NCBI GenBank assembly: GCA_031769625.1
Contig: JAUIMM010000550.1
Location: 2,418,001-2,482,000, forward strand
Direction of reading: 5' to 3'
Length of the DNA: 64,000 bases
From: Taudactylus pleione
Lineage: Eukaryota; Chordata; Amphibia; Anura; Myobatrachidae
This document shows positions 9,272 through 19,815 of the stretch, piece after piece. Every line of letters begins with the position of its first letter. Within the stretch, counting starts at the first letter, position 1. The notes beneath the pieces were generated by a model. That model saw nothing but the letters and a program-made list of their open reading frames with translations. It was not told the origin of the DNA and did not search any database. The translations under genes were made by a program, and so were the position numbers.

Positions 9272-9343
9272 GAGACAGTGGGCAATGGATAACGTGTCTG
9301 ACTATGGATCTGTAGATTGTATGTTCGACTCCTACCTGGCTCG
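9272..9343 (+). pseudogene. tRNA-Arg-like, anticodon ATG (U17)
   Basis: R3 copy starting GAGACAG, T stem GTATG. Confidence 0.6.
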
Positions 9344-9351
9344 CTTAAATT

Positions 9352-9423
9352 GCCGTGATCATATAGTGGTTAGTACTCTGCATTGTGGCCGCTGCAACCC
9401 CGGTTCGAATCCGGGTCAAGGCA
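9352..9423 (+). tRNA. tRNA-His-GTG: tRNA-His(GTG) (U17)
   Basis: H1 copy with GATCATATAG, CTGCA/CGCTG, and TCAAGGC (4:69 G-A). Confidence 0.58.
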
Positions 9424-9848
9424 TTTTGATTTTGTTTCTCAAACATCCATTTTTTCACAATACTGAATCTTAAGAAAATTTCAGAAAGTAAGCAGATTCT
9501 TTGAAGGTGCTTGCACTATTTGTGTTTAATGCTTATTATAAAGCTATCTTAACATGCTTTGAATAATTTAATTGTGAATAATTTTACTAAAGGACTAGGA
9601 TTTTGACATAAATTCTAGAATTCAGGAAAGAAGAATGTTTGGGCTCTGTCTGAGTAAGTTCATTACATTTTTGAAAGATCTTTCAGCAGTCACAAGGATT
9701 ATTGTACCTAAAACATTTTTGGGAAACAATCCCTGCAGATAGTGTACAGTCAATTTCCAAAATGTGATTCTGTATATACTTCAATAACCATAAAACTTTA
9801 AAACAGGCTCAAAAACAGGAAAGACTCTTCAATTGCTACAAGACACCT

Positions 9849-9920
9849 GGGACAGTGGGCAATGGATAACGCGTCTGACTATAGATCAGATGATTGTAGG
9901 TTCGACTCCTACCTAGCTCA
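9849..9920 (+). pseudogene. tRNA-Arg-like, anticodon ATA (U18)
   Basis: R4 copy with variable loop TGATT and acceptor CTAGCTC. Confidence 0.55.
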
Positions 9921-9928
9921 CTTAAATT

Positions 9929-10000
9929 GTCATGATCGTATAGAGGTTAGTACTCTGCGTTGTGGCCGCAGCAACCCCGGTTCGAATCTGGGTCACAGCA
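9929..10000 (+). tRNA. tRNA-His-GTG: tRNA-His(GTG), weak (U18)
   Basis: H5 copy with AGAGG in the D loop and T stem CCCGG/CTGGG. Confidence 0.55.
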
Positions 10001-10425
10001 TTTTGATTTTGTTTCTCAATCATCCATTTTTTCACAATACTGAATCTTGAGAAAATTTCAGAAAATAAGCAGATTCTTTGAAGGTGCTTGCACTATTTGT
10101 GTTTAATGATTATTATAAAGCTATCTTAACATGCTTTGAATAAATTAATTGTGAATTATTGTACTAAAGGACTGGGAATTTGACATAAATTCTGGAATTC
10201 AGGAAAGAAGAATGTTTGGGCTCTGTCTGAGTAAGTTCATTACATTTTTGAAAGATCTTTTAGCAGTCACAAGGATTATTGTACCTAAAACGTTTTTGGG
10301 AAACAATCCCTGCAGATAGTGTACAGTCAATTTCCAAAATGTGATTCTGTATATACTTCAATAACCATAAAACTTTAAAACAGGCTCAAAAACAGGAAAG
10401 ACTCTTCAATTGCTACAAGACACCT

Positions 10426-10497
10426 GGGACAGTGGGCAATAGATAACGCGTCTGACTATAGATCAGAAGATTGTAGGTTCGACTCCTACCTGGCTCG
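10426..10497 (+). pseudogene. tRNA-Arg-like, anticodon ATA (U19)
   Basis: R4 copy with ATAG in the D loop. Confidence 0.55.
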
Positions 10498-10505
10498 CTT
10501 AAATT

Positions 10506-10577
10506 GCCGTGATTGTATAATAGTTAGTACTCTGCGTTGTGGCTGCAGCAATCCCATTTCGAAAATGGGTCACAGCA
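10506..10577 (+). tRNA. tRNA-His-GTG: tRNA-His(GTG) (U19)
   Basis: H2 copy with GTATAATAG and paired T stem CCCAT/ATGGG. Confidence 0.62.
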
Positions 10578-11003
10578 TTTTGATTTTGTTTCACAATCAT
10601 CCATTTTTTCACAATACTGAATCTTAAGAAAATTTCATAAAGTAAGCAGATTCATTGAAGGTGCTTGCACTATTTGTGTTTAATGCTTATTATAAAGCTA
10701 TCTTAACATGCTTTGAATAATTTAATTGTGAATTATTGTACTAAAGGACTGGGAATTTGACATAAATTCTGGAATTCAGGAAAGAAGAATGTTTGGGCTC
10801 TGTCTGAGTAAGTTCATCACATTTTTTAATGATCTTTTAGCAGTCACAAGGATTATTTTACCTAAAACGTTTTTGGGAAGCAATCCCTGCAGATAGTGTA
10901 CAGTCAATTTCCAAAATGTGATTCTGTATATACTTCAATAACCATAAAACTCTGAAAAAAGGCTCAAAAACAGGAAAGACACTTCAATTACTACAAGACT
11001 CCC

Positions 11004-11075
11004 GGGACAGTGGGCAATGGATAACATGTCTGACTATGGATCTGTAGATTGTAGGTTCGACTCCTACCTGGCTCG
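11004..11075 (+). pseudogene. tRNA-Arg-like, anticodon ATG (U20)
   Basis: R3 copy with AACATGTCTG. Confidence 0.6.
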
Positions 11076-11083
11076 CTTAAATT

Positions 11084-11155
11084 GCCGTGATCGTATAGTG
11101 GTTAGTACTCTGTGTTGTGGCTGCTGCAACCCCGGTTCGAATCCGGGTCACGGCA
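11084..11155 (+). tRNA. tRNA-His-GTG: tRNA-His(GTG) (U20)
   Basis: H1 copy with perfect acceptor and T stems. CTGTG/TGCTG anticodon stem is weak. Confidence 0.68.
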
Positions 11156-11580
11156 TTTTGATTTTGTTTCTCAATCATCCACTTTTTTACAATACTGAAT
11201 CTTAAGAAAATTTCAGAAAGTAAGCAGATTCTTTGAAGGTGCTTGCACTATTTGTGTTTAATGCTTATTATAAAGCTATCTTAACCTGCTTTGAATAATT
11301 TAATTCTGAATTATTGTACTAAAGTACTTGGAATTTGACATAAATTCTAGAAGTCAGAAAAGAAGAATGTTTGGGCTCTGTCAGAGTAAGTTCATCACAT
11401 TTTTTAAAGATCTTTTAGCAGTCACAAGGATTATTGTACCTAAAACATTTTTGGGAAACAATCCCTGCAGATAGTGTACAGTCAATTTCCAAAATGTGAT
11501 TCTGTATTTACTTCAATAACCATAAAACTTTAAAACAGGCTCAAAAACAGGAAAGACTCTTCAATTGCAACAAGACACCT

Positions 11581-11652
11581 GGGACAGTGGGCAATGGATA
11601 ACGAGTCTGACTATAGATCAGAAGATTGTAGGTTCGACTCCTACCTGGCTCG
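11581..11652 (+). pseudogene. tRNA-Arg-like, anticodon ATA (U21)
   Basis: R4 copy with AACGAGTCTG, T arm intact. Confidence 0.55.
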
Positions 11653-11660
11653 CTTAAATT

Positions 11661-11732
11661 GCCGTGATTGTATAGTAGTTAGTACTCTGCGTTGTGGCTG
11701 CAGCAACCCCATTTCGAAAACGGGTCACAGCA
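11661..11732 (+). tRNA. tRNA-His-GTG: tRNA-His(GTG) (U21)
   Basis: H2 copy, T stem CCCAT/ACGGG. Confidence 0.65.
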
Positions 11733-12158
11733 TTTTGATTTTGTTTCACAATCATCCATTTTTTCACAATACTGAATCTTAAGAAAATTTCAGAAAATAA
11801 GCAGATTCTTTGAAGGTGCTTGCACTATTTGTGTTTAATGCTTATTATAAAGCTATCTTAACATGCTTTGAATAATTTAATTGTGAATTATTGTACTAAA
11901 GGACTGGGAATTTGACATAAATTCTGGAATTCAGGAAAGAAGAATGTTTGGGCTCTGTCTGAGTAAGTTCATCACATTTTTTAAAGATCTTTTAGCAGTC
12001 ACAAGGATTATTTTACCTAAAACGTTTTTGGGAAGCAATCCCTGCAGATAGTGTACAGTCAATTTCCAAAATGTGATTCTGTATATACTTCAATAACCAT
12101 AAAACTCTGAAAAAAGGCTCAAAAACAGGAAAGACACTTCAATTACTACAAAACACGT

Positions 12159-12231
12159 GGGCCAGTGGCGCAATGGATAACGCGTCTGACTACGGATCAG
12201 AAGATTGTAGGTTCGACTCCTACCTGGCTCA
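12159..12231 (+). tRNA. tRNA-Arg-ACG: tRNA-Arg(ACG) (U22)
   Basis: R1 copy, fully paired, discriminator A. The linker reads CTTACATT. Confidence 0.9.
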
Positions 12232-12239
12232 CTTACATT

Positions 12240-12311
12240 GCCGTGATTGTATAGTAGTTAGTACTCTGCATTGTGGCTGCAGCATCCCCATTTCGAAAAC
12301 GGGTCACAGCA
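12240..12311 (+). tRNA. tRNA-His-GTG: tRNA-His(GTG) (U22)
   Basis: H2 copy with CTGCA/TGCAG paired and CATC variable region. Confidence 0.65.
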
Positions 12312-12737
12312 TTTTGATTTTGTTTCACAATCATCCATTTTTTCACAATACTGAATCTTAAGAAAATTTCAGAAAGTAAGCAGATTCTTTGAAGGTGCTT
12401 GCACTATTTGTGTTTAATGCTTATTATAAAGCTATCTTAACATGCTTTGAATAATTTAATTGTGAATTATTGTACTAAAGGACTGGGAATTTGACATAAA
12501 TTCTGGAATTCAGGAAAGAAGAATGTTTGGGCTCTGTCTGACTAAGTTCATCACATTTTTTAAAGATCTTTTAGCAGTCACAAGGATTATTTTACCTAAA
12601 ACGTTTTTGGGAAACAATCCCTGCAGATAGTGTACAGTCAATTACCAAAATGTGATTCTGTATATACTTCAATAACCATAAAATTCTGAAAACAGGCTCA
12701 AAAACTGGAAAGACACTGCAATTACTACAAGACACCC

Positions 12738-12809
12738 GGGACAGTGGGCAATGGATAACGTGTCTGACTATGGATCTGTAGATTGTAGGTTCGACTCCTA
12801 CCTGGCTCG
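12738..12809 (+). pseudogene. tRNA-Arg-like, anticodon ATG (U23)
   Basis: Typical R3 copy. Confidence 0.6.
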
Positions 12810-12817
12810 CTTAAATT

Positions 12818-12878
12818 GCCATGATCGTATAGTGGTTAGTACTCTGCGCTGTGGCCGCTGCAACTCCGGGTCACGGCA
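12818..12878 (+). pseudogene. tRNA-His with T-arm deletion (U23)
   Basis: An 11-nt deletion removes the 5' T stem and most of the T loop, leaving CAACTCCGGG. Box B is lost. The sister copy U29 is full length, so the loss came after the six-unit duplication or was repaired in U29. Confidence 0.88.
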
Positions 12879-13304
12879 TTTTGATTTTGTTTCTCAATCA
12901 TCCATTTTTTCACAATACTGAATCTTAAGAAAATTTCAGAAAGTAAGCAGATTCTTTGAAGGTGCTTGCACTATTTGTGTTTAATGCTTATTATAAAGCT
13001 ATCTTAACATGCTTTGAATAATTTAATTGTGAGTTATTGTACTAAAGTACTGGGAATTTGACATAAATTCTAGAATTCAGGAAAGAAGAATGTTTGGGCT
13101 TCCTTCTGAGTAAGTTCATCACATTTTTGAAATATCTTTTAGCAGTCACAATTATTATTTTACCTAAAACGTTTTTGGGAAACAATCCCTGCAGATAGTG
13201 TACAGTCAATTTCCAAAATGTGATTCTGTATATACTTCAATAACCATAAAACTTTAAAACAGGCTCAAAAACAGGAAAGACTCTTCAATTGCTACAAGAC
13301 ACCT

Positions 13305-13376
13305 GGGACAGTGGGCAATGGATAACGCATCTGACTATGGATCAGAAGATTGTAGGTTCGACTCCTACCTGGCTCG
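13305..13376 (+). pseudogene. tRNA-Arg-like, anticodon ATG (U24)
   Basis: R3-type 5' lesion and ATG, but the anticodon stem is the paired TCTGA/TCAGA, so it is intermediate between R3 and R4. Confidence 0.55.
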
Positions 13377-13384
13377 CTTAAATT

Positions 13385-13456
13385 GCCGTGATTGTATAGT
13401 AGTTAGTACTCTGCGTTGTGGCTGCAGCAACCCCATTTTGAAAACGGGTCACAGCA
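13385..13456 (+). tRNA. tRNA-His-GTG: tRNA-His(GTG) (U24)
   Basis: H2 copy with T loop TTTGAAA. Confidence 0.6.
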
Positions 13457-13881
13457 TTTTGATTTTGTTTCACAATCATCCATTTTTTCACAATACTGAA
13501 TCTTAAGAAAATTTCAGAAAGTAAGCAGATTCTTTGAAGGTGCTTGCACTATTTGTGTTTAATGTTTATAATAAAGCTATCTTAACATGCTTTGAATAAT
13601 TTAATTGTGAATTATTGTACTAAAGTACTGGGAATTTGACATAAATTCTAGAATTCAGGAAAGAAGAATGTTTGGGCTCTGTCTGAGTAAGTTCATTACA
13701 TTTTTGAAAGATCTTTTAGCAGTCACAAGGATTATTGTACCTAAAACGTTTTTGGGAAACAATCCCTGCAGATAGTGTACAGTCAATTTCCAAAATGTGA
13801 TTCTGTATATACTTCAATAACCATAAAACTTTAAAACAGGCTCAAAAACAGGAAAGACTCTTCAATTGCTACAAGACACCT

Positions 13882-13953
13882 GGGACAGTGGGCAATAGAT
13901 AACGCGTCTGACTATAGATCAGAAGATTGTAGGTTCGACTCCTACCTGGCTCG
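13882..13953 (+). pseudogene. tRNA-Arg-like, anticodon ATA (U25)
   Basis: R4 copy with ATAG, sister of U19. Confidence 0.55.
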
Positions 13954-13961
13954 CTTAAATT

Positions 13962-14033
13962 GCCGTGATTGTATAATAGTTAGTACTCTGCGTTGTGGCT
14001 GCAGCAATCCCATTTCGAAAATGGGTCACAGCA
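13962..14033 (+). tRNA. tRNA-His-GTG: tRNA-His(GTG) (U25)
   Basis: H2 copy with GTATAATAG and paired T stem, sister of U19. Confidence 0.62.
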
Positions 14034-14459
14034 TTTTGATTTTGTTTCACAATCATCCATTTTTTCACAATACTGAATCTTAAGAAAATTTCAGAAAGTA
14101 AGCAGATTCATTGAAGGTGCTTGCACTATTTGTGTTTAATGCTTATTATAAAGCTATCTTAACATGCTTTGAATAATTTAATTGTGAATTATTGTACTAA
14201 AGGACTGGGAATTTGACATAAATTCTGGAATTCAGGAAAGAAGAATGTTTGGGCTCTGTCTGAGTAAGTTCATCACATTTTTTAATGATCTTTTAGCAGT
14301 CACAAGGATTATTTTACCTAAAACGTTTTTGGGAAGCAATCCCTGCAGATAGTGTACAGTCAATTTCCAAAATGTGATTCTGTATATACTTCAATAACCA
14401 TAAAACTCTGAAAAAAGGCTCAAAAACAGGAAAGACACTTCAATTACTACAAGACTCCC

Positions 14460-14531
14460 GGGACAGTGGGCAATGGATAACATGTCTGACTATGGATCTG
14501 TAGATTGTAGGTTCGACTCCTACCTGGCTCG
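14460..14531 (+). pseudogene. tRNA-Arg-like, anticodon ATG (U26)
   Basis: R3 copy with AACATGTCTG, sister of U20. Confidence 0.6.
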
Positions 14532-14539
14532 CTTAAATT

Positions 14540-14611
14540 GCCGTGATCGTATAGTGGTTAGTACTCTGTGTTGTGGCTGCTGCAACCCCGGTTCGAATCC
14601 GGGTCACGGCA
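14540..14611 (+). tRNA. tRNA-His-GTG: tRNA-His(GTG) (U26)
   Basis: H1 copy, sister of U20, with CTGTG/TGCTG. Confidence 0.68.
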
Positions 14612-15036
14612 TTTTGATTTTGTTTCTCAATCATCCATTTTTTTACAATACTGAATCTTAAGAAAATTTCAGAAAGTAAGCAGATTCTTTGAAGGTGCTT
14701 GCACTATTTGTGTTTAATGCTTATTATAAAGCTATCTTAACCTGCTTTGAATAATTTAATTCTGAATTATTGTACTAAAGTACTTGGAATTTGACATAAA
14801 TTCTAGAAGTCAGAAAAGAAGAATGTTTGGGCTCTGTCAGAGTAAGTTCATCACATTTTTTAAAGATCTTTTAGCAGTCACAAGGATTATTGTACCTAAA
14901 ACATTTTTGGGAAACAATCCCTGCAGATAGTGTACAGTCAATTTCCAAAATGTGATTCTGTATTTACTTCAATAACCATAAAACTTTAAAACAGGCTCAA
15001 AAACAGGAAAGACTCTTCAATTGCAACAAGACACCT

Positions 15037-15108
15037 GGGACAGTGGGCAATGGATAACGAGTCTGACTATAGATCAGAAGATTGTAGGTTCGACTCCTAC
15101 CTGGCTCG
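15037..15108 (+). pseudogene. tRNA-Arg-like, anticodon ATA (U27)
   Basis: R4 copy, sister of U21. Confidence 0.55.
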
Positions 15109-15116
15109 CTTAAATT

Positions 15117-15188
15117 GCCGTGATTGTATAGTAGTTAGTACTCTGCGTTGTGGCTGCAGCAACCCCATTTCGAAAACGGGTCACAGCA
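15117..15188 (+). tRNA. tRNA-His-GTG: tRNA-His(GTG) (U27)
   Basis: H2 copy, sister of U21. Confidence 0.65.
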
Positions 15189-15614
15189 TTTTGATTTTGT
15201 TTCACAATCATCCATTTTTTCACAATACTGAATCTTAAGAAAATTTCAGAAAATAAGCAGATTCTTTGAAGGTGCTTGCACTATTTGTGTTTAATGCTTA
15301 TTATAAAGCTATCTTAACATGCTTTGAATAATTTAATTGTGAATTATTGTACTAAAGGACTGGGAATTTGACATAAATTCTGGAATTCAGGAAAGAAGAA
15401 TGTTTGGGCTCTGTCTGAGTAAGTTCATCACATTTTTTAAAGATCTTTTAGCAGTCACAAGGATTATTTTACCTAAAACGTTTTTGGGAAGCAATCCCTG
15501 CAGATAGTGTACAGTCAATTTCCAAAATGTGATTCTGTATATACTTCAATAACCATAAAACTCTGAAAAAAGGCTCAAAAACAGGAAAGACACTTCAATT
15601 ACTACAAAACACGT

Positions 15615-15687
15615 GGGCCAGTGGCGCAATGGATAACGCGTCTGACTACGGATCAGAAGATTGTAGGTTCGACTCCTACCTGGCTCA
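15615..15687 (+). tRNA. tRNA-Arg-ACG: tRNA-Arg(ACG) (U28)
   Basis: R1 copy, fully paired, discriminator A, sister of U22. Confidence 0.9.
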
Positions 15688-15695
15688 CTTACATT

Positions 15696-15767
15696 GCCGT
15701 GATTGTATAGTAGTTAGTACTCTGCATTGTGGCTGCAGCATCCCCATTTCGAAAACGGGTCACAGCA
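15696..15767 (+). tRNA. tRNA-His-GTG: tRNA-His(GTG) (U28)
   Basis: H2 copy, sister of U22. Confidence 0.65.
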
Positions 15768-16193
15768 TTTTGATTTTGTTTCACAATCATCCATTTTTTC
15801 ACAATACTGAATCTTAAGAAAATTTCAGAAAGTAAGCAGATTCTTTGAAGGTGCTTGCACTATTTGTGTTTAATGCTTATTATAAAGCTATCTTAACATG
15901 CTTTGAATAATTTAATTGTGAATTATTGTACTAAAGGACTGGGAATTTGACATAAATTCTGGAATTCAGGAAAGAAGAATGTTTGGGCTCTGTCTGAGTA
16001 AGTTCATCACATTTTTTAAAGATCTTTTAGCAGTCACAAGGATTATTTTACCTAAAACGTTTTTGGGAAACAATCCCTGCAGATAGTGTACAGTCAATTA
16101 CCAAAATGTGATTCTGTATATACTTCAATAACCATAAAATTCTGAAAACAGGCTCAAAAACTGGAAAGACACTGCAATTACTACAAGACACCC

Positions 16194-16265
16194 GGGACAG
16201 TGGGCAATGGATAACGTGTCTGACTATGGATCTGTAGATTGTAGGTTCGACTCCTACCTGGCTCG
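16194..16265 (+). pseudogene. tRNA-Arg-like, anticodon ATG (U29)
   Basis: R3 copy, sister of U23. Confidence 0.6.
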
Positions 16266-16273
16266 CTTAAATT

Positions 16274-16345
16274 GCCATGATCGTATAGTGGTTAGTACTC
16301 TGCGCTGTGGCCGCTGCAACCCCGGATCGAATCCGGGTCACGGCA
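16274..16345 (+). tRNA. tRNA-His-GTG: tRNA-His(GTG) (U29)
   Basis: H1 copy of full length. GCCATGA (4:69 mismatch), and T loop ATCGAAT replaces T54. Confidence 0.62.
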
Positions 16346-16771
16346 TTTTGATTTTGTTTCTCAATCATCCATTTTTTCACAATACTGAATCTTAAGAAAA
16401 TTTCAGAAAGTAAGCAGATTCTTTGAAGGTGCTTGCACTATTTGTGTTTAATGCTTATTATAAAGCTATCTTAACATGCTTTGAATAATTTAATTGTGAG
16501 TTATTGTACTAAAGTACTGGGAATTTGACATAAATTCTAGAATTCAGGAAAGAAGAATGTTTGGGCTTCCTTCTGAGTAAGTTCATCACATTTTTGAAAT
16601 ATCTTTTAGCAGTCACAATTATTATTTTACCTAAAACGTTTTTGGGAAACAATCCCTGCAGATAGTGTACAGTCAATTTCCAAAATGTGATTCTGTATAT
16701 ACTTCAATAACCATAAAACTTTAAAACAGGCTCAAAAACAGGAAAGACTCTTCAATTGCTACAAGACACCT

Positions 16772-16843
16772 GGGACAGTGGGCAATGGATAACGCATCTG
16801 ACTATGGATCAGAAGATTGTAGGTTCGACTCCTACCTGGCTCG
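16772..16843 (+). pseudogene. tRNA-Arg-like, anticodon ATG (U30)
   Basis: Same R3/R4 intermediate as U24. Confidence 0.55.
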
Positions 16844-16851
16844 CTTAAATT

Positions 16852-16923
16852 GCCGTGATTGTATAGTAGTTAGTACTCTGCGTTGTGGCTGCAGCAACCC
16901 CATTTTGAAAACGGGTCACAGCA
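16852..16923 (+). tRNA. tRNA-His-GTG: tRNA-His(GTG) (U30)
   Basis: H2 copy with T loop TTTGAAA, sister of U24. Confidence 0.6.
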
Positions 16924-17348
16924 TTTTGATTTTGTTTCACAATCATCCATTTTTTCACAATACTGAATCTTAAGAAAATTTCAGAAAGTAAGCAGATTCT
17001 TTGAAGGTGCTTGCACTATTTGTGTTTAATGTTTATAATAAAGCTATCTTAACATGCTTTGAATAATTTAATTGTGAATTATTGTACTAAAGTACTGGGA
17101 ATTTGACATAAATTCTAGAATTCAGGAAAGAAGAATGTTTGGGCTCTGTCTGAGTAAGTTCATCACATTTTTTAAAGATCTTTTAGCAGTCACAAGGATT
17201 ATTGTACCTAAAACGTTTTTGGGAAACAATCCCTGCAGATAGTGTACAGTCAATTTCCAAAATGTGATTCTGTATATACTTCAATAACCATAAAACTCCA
17301 AAACTGGCTCAAAAACAGGAAAGACACTTCAATTACTACAGGGCACCT

Positions 17349-17421
17349 GGGCCAGTCGCGCAGTGGATATTGTGTCTGACTACGGATCATAAGTTTGTAG
17401 GTTCGACTCCTACCTGGCTCA
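17349..17421 (+). tRNA. tRNA-Arg-ACG: tRNA-Arg(ACG), weak (U31)
   Basis: R2 copy with CGCGCAGTGGATATTG in the D region, so box A is altered. Confidence 0.6.
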
Positions 17422-17429
17422 CTTAAATT

Positions 17430-17501
17430 GACATGATTGTATAGTGGTTAGTACTCTGCGTTGTGGCCGCAGCAACCCCTGTTCGAAAACGGGTCACAGC
17501 A
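17430..17501 (+). tRNA. tRNA-His-GTG: tRNA-His(GTG), weak (U31)
   Basis: H3 copy starting GACATGATTG, T stem CCCTG/ACGGG. Confidence 0.5.
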
Positions 17502-17926
17502 TTTTGATTTTGTTTCACAATCATCCATTTTTTCACAATACTGAATCTTAAGAAAATTTCAGAAAGTAAGCAGATTCTTTGAAGGTGCTTGCACTATTTG
17601 TGTTTAATGCTTATTATAAAGCTATCTTAACATGCTTTGAATAATTTAATTGTGAATTATTGTACTAAAGTACTTGGAATTTGACATAAATTCTAGAAAT
17701 CAGAAAAGAAGAATGTTTGGGCTCTGTCAGAGTAAGTTCATCACATTTTTTAAAGATCTTTTAGCAGTCACAAGGATTATTGTACCTAAAACATTTTTGG
17801 GAAACAATCCCTGCAGATAGTGTACAGTCAATTTCCAAAATGTGTATCTGTATATACTTCAATAACCATAAAACTTTAAAACAGGCTCAAAAACAGGAAA
17901 GACTCTTCAATTGCTGCAAGACCCCT

Positions 17927-17998
17927 GGGACAGTGGGCAATGGATAACGCGTCTGACTATAGATCAGAAGATTGTAGGTTCGACTCCTACCTAGCTCA
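17927..17998 (+). pseudogene. tRNA-Arg-like, anticodon ATA (U32)
   Basis: R4 copy with acceptor CTAGCTC. Linker CTAAAATT. Confidence 0.55.
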
Positions 17999-18006
17999 CT
18001 AAAATT

Positions 18007-18078
18007 GTCATGATCGTATAGAGTTTAGTACTCTGCGTTGTGGCCGCAGCAACCCCGGTTCGAATCCGGGTCACAGCA
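18007..18078 (+). tRNA. tRNA-His-GTG: tRNA-His(GTG), weak (U32)
   Basis: H5 copy with AGAGTTTAG, but perfect anticodon and T stems. Confidence 0.55.
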
Positions 18079-18503
18079 TTTTGATTTTGTTTCTCAATCA
18101 TCCATTTTTTCACAATACTGAATCTTGAGAAAATTTCAGAAAATAAGCAGATTCTTTGAAGGTGCTTGCACTATTTGTGTTTAATGATTATTATAAAGCT
18201 TTCTTAACATGCTTTGAATAAATTAATTGTGAATTATTGTACTAAAGGACTGGGAATTTGACATAAATTCTGGAATTCAGGAAAGAAGAATGTTTGGGCT
18301 CTGTCTGAGTAAGTTCATTACATTTTTGAAAGATCTTTTAGCAGTCACAAGGATTATTGTACCTCAAACGTTTTTGGGAAACAATCCCTGCAGATAGTGT
18401 ACAGTCAATTTCTAAAATGTGATTCTGTATATACTTCAATAACCATAAAACTTTAAAACAGGCTCAAAAACAGGAAAGACTCTTCAATTGCTACAAGACA
18501 CCT

Positions 18504-18575
18504 GGGACAGTGGGCAATAGATAACGCGTCTGACTATAGATCAGAAGATTGTAGGTTCTACTCCTACCTGGCTCG
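18504..18575 (+). pseudogene. tRNA-Arg-like, anticodon ATA (U33)
   Basis: R4 copy with ATAG and T loop TTCTACT. Confidence 0.55.
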
Positions 18576-18583
18576 CTTAAATT

Positions 18584-18655
18584 GCCATGATTGTATAGTA
18601 GTTAGTACTCTGCGTTGTGGCTGCAGCAATCCCATTTCGAAAATGGGTCACAGCA
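18584..18655 (+). tRNA. tRNA-His-GTG: tRNA-His(GTG) (U33)
   Basis: H2 copy with GCCATGA and paired T stem CCCAT/ATGGG. Confidence 0.58.
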
Positions 18656-19081
18656 TTTTGATTTTGTTTCACAATCATCCATTTTTTCACAATACTGAAT
18701 CTTAAGAAAATTTCAGAAAGTAAGCAGATTCTTTGAAGGTGCTTGCACTATTTGTGTTTAATGTTTATTATTAAGCTATCTTAACATGCTTTGAATAATT
18801 TAATTGTGAATTATTGTACTAAAGGACTGGGAATTTGACATAAATTCTGGAATTCAGGAAAGAAGAATGTTTGGGCTCTGTCTGAGTAAGTTCATCACAT
18901 TTTTTAATGATCTTTTAGCAGTCACAAGGATTATTTTACCTAAAACGTTTTTGGGAAGCAATCCCTGCAGATAGTGTACAGTCAATTTCCAAAATGTGAT
19001 TCTGTATATACTTCAATAACCATAAAACTCTGAAAAAAGGCTCAAAAACAGGAAAGACACTTCAATTACTACAAAACACGT

Positions 19082-19154
19082 GGGCCAGTGGCGCAATGGA
19101 TAATGCGTCTGACTACGGATCAGAAGATTGTAGGTTCGACTCCTACCTGGCTCG
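19082..19154 (+). tRNA. tRNA-Arg-ACG: tRNA-Arg(ACG) (U34)
   Basis: R1 copy, paired throughout, with GATAATGCG. Starts the ACG-only stretch. Confidence 0.9.
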
Positions 19155-19162
19155 CTTAAATT

Positions 19163-19234
19163 GCCGTGATTGTATAGTAGTTAGTACTCTGCGTTGTGGC
19201 TGCAGCAACCCCATTTCGAAAAAATGTCACTGCA
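19163..19234 (+). tRNA. tRNA-His-GTG: tRNA-His(GTG), weak (U34)
   Basis: H2 copy whose 3' T stem is AAATG, and which ends TCACTGCA. The T stem hardly pairs. Confidence 0.45.
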
Positions 19235-19662
19235 TTTTGATTTTGTTTCACAATCATCCATTTTTTCACAATACTGAATCTTAAGAAAATTTCAGAAAGT
19301 AAGCAGATTCTTTGAAGGTGCTTGCACTATTTGTGTTTAATGCTTATTATAAAGCTATCTTAACATGCTTTGAATAATTTAATTGTGAATTATTGTACTA
19401 AAGGATATGGGATTTTGACATAAATTCTGGAATTCAGGAAATAAGAATGTTTGGGCTTCCTTCTGAGTAAGTTCATCACATTTTTTAAATATCTTTTAGC
19501 AGTCACAATTATTATTTTACCTAAAACGTTTTTGGGAAACAATCCCTGCAGATAGTCTACAGTCAATTTCCAAAATGTGATTCTGTATATACTTCAATAA
19601 CCATAAAACTCTGAAAATAGGCTCAAAAACAGGAAAGACACTTCAATTAAAACAAAACACGT

Positions 19663-19735
19663 GGGCCAGTGGCGCAATGGATAACGCGTCTGACTACGGA
19701 TCAGAAGTTTGTAGGTTCGACTCCTACCTGGCTCG
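19663..19735 (+). tRNA. tRNA-Arg-ACG: tRNA-Arg(ACG) (U35)
   Basis: R1 copy with variable loop AGTTT, all stems paired. Confidence 0.9.
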
Positions 19736-19743
19736 CTTATATT

Positions 19744-19815
19744 GCCTTGATCGCATAGTCGTTAGTACTCTGCGTTGTGGACGCAGCAACCACGGTTCGA
19801 AAACAGGTCAAGGCA
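19744..19815 (+). tRNA. tRNA-His-GTG: tRNA-His(GTG) (U35)
   Basis: H4 copy ending TCAAGGCA, so its acceptor GCCTTGA/TCAAGGC is perfectly paired (T4-A69). The T stem has three mismatches. Confidence 0.58.

Larger units (their letters stand above)
8115..13304 (+). repeat. Long-range duplication, copy 2 (U15-U23)
   Basis: Second copy of the U2-U11 segment, one unit shorter because nothing matches U6. Confidence 0.65.
10426..13881 (+). repeat. Six-unit higher-order repeat, copy 1 (U19-U24)
   Basis: U19 to U23 recur at an exact offset of 3456 bp. From U24 the offset is 3467 bp because U23 has an 11-nt deletion. Shared private variants include GATTCATTGAAGG and GTATAATAG. Confidence 0.9.
13882..17348 (+). 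repeat. Six-unit higher-order repeat, copy 2 (U25-U30)
   Basis: Near-identical second copy of U19-U24. It keeps the full tRNA-His in U29, where U23 is deleted. Confidence 0.9.
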
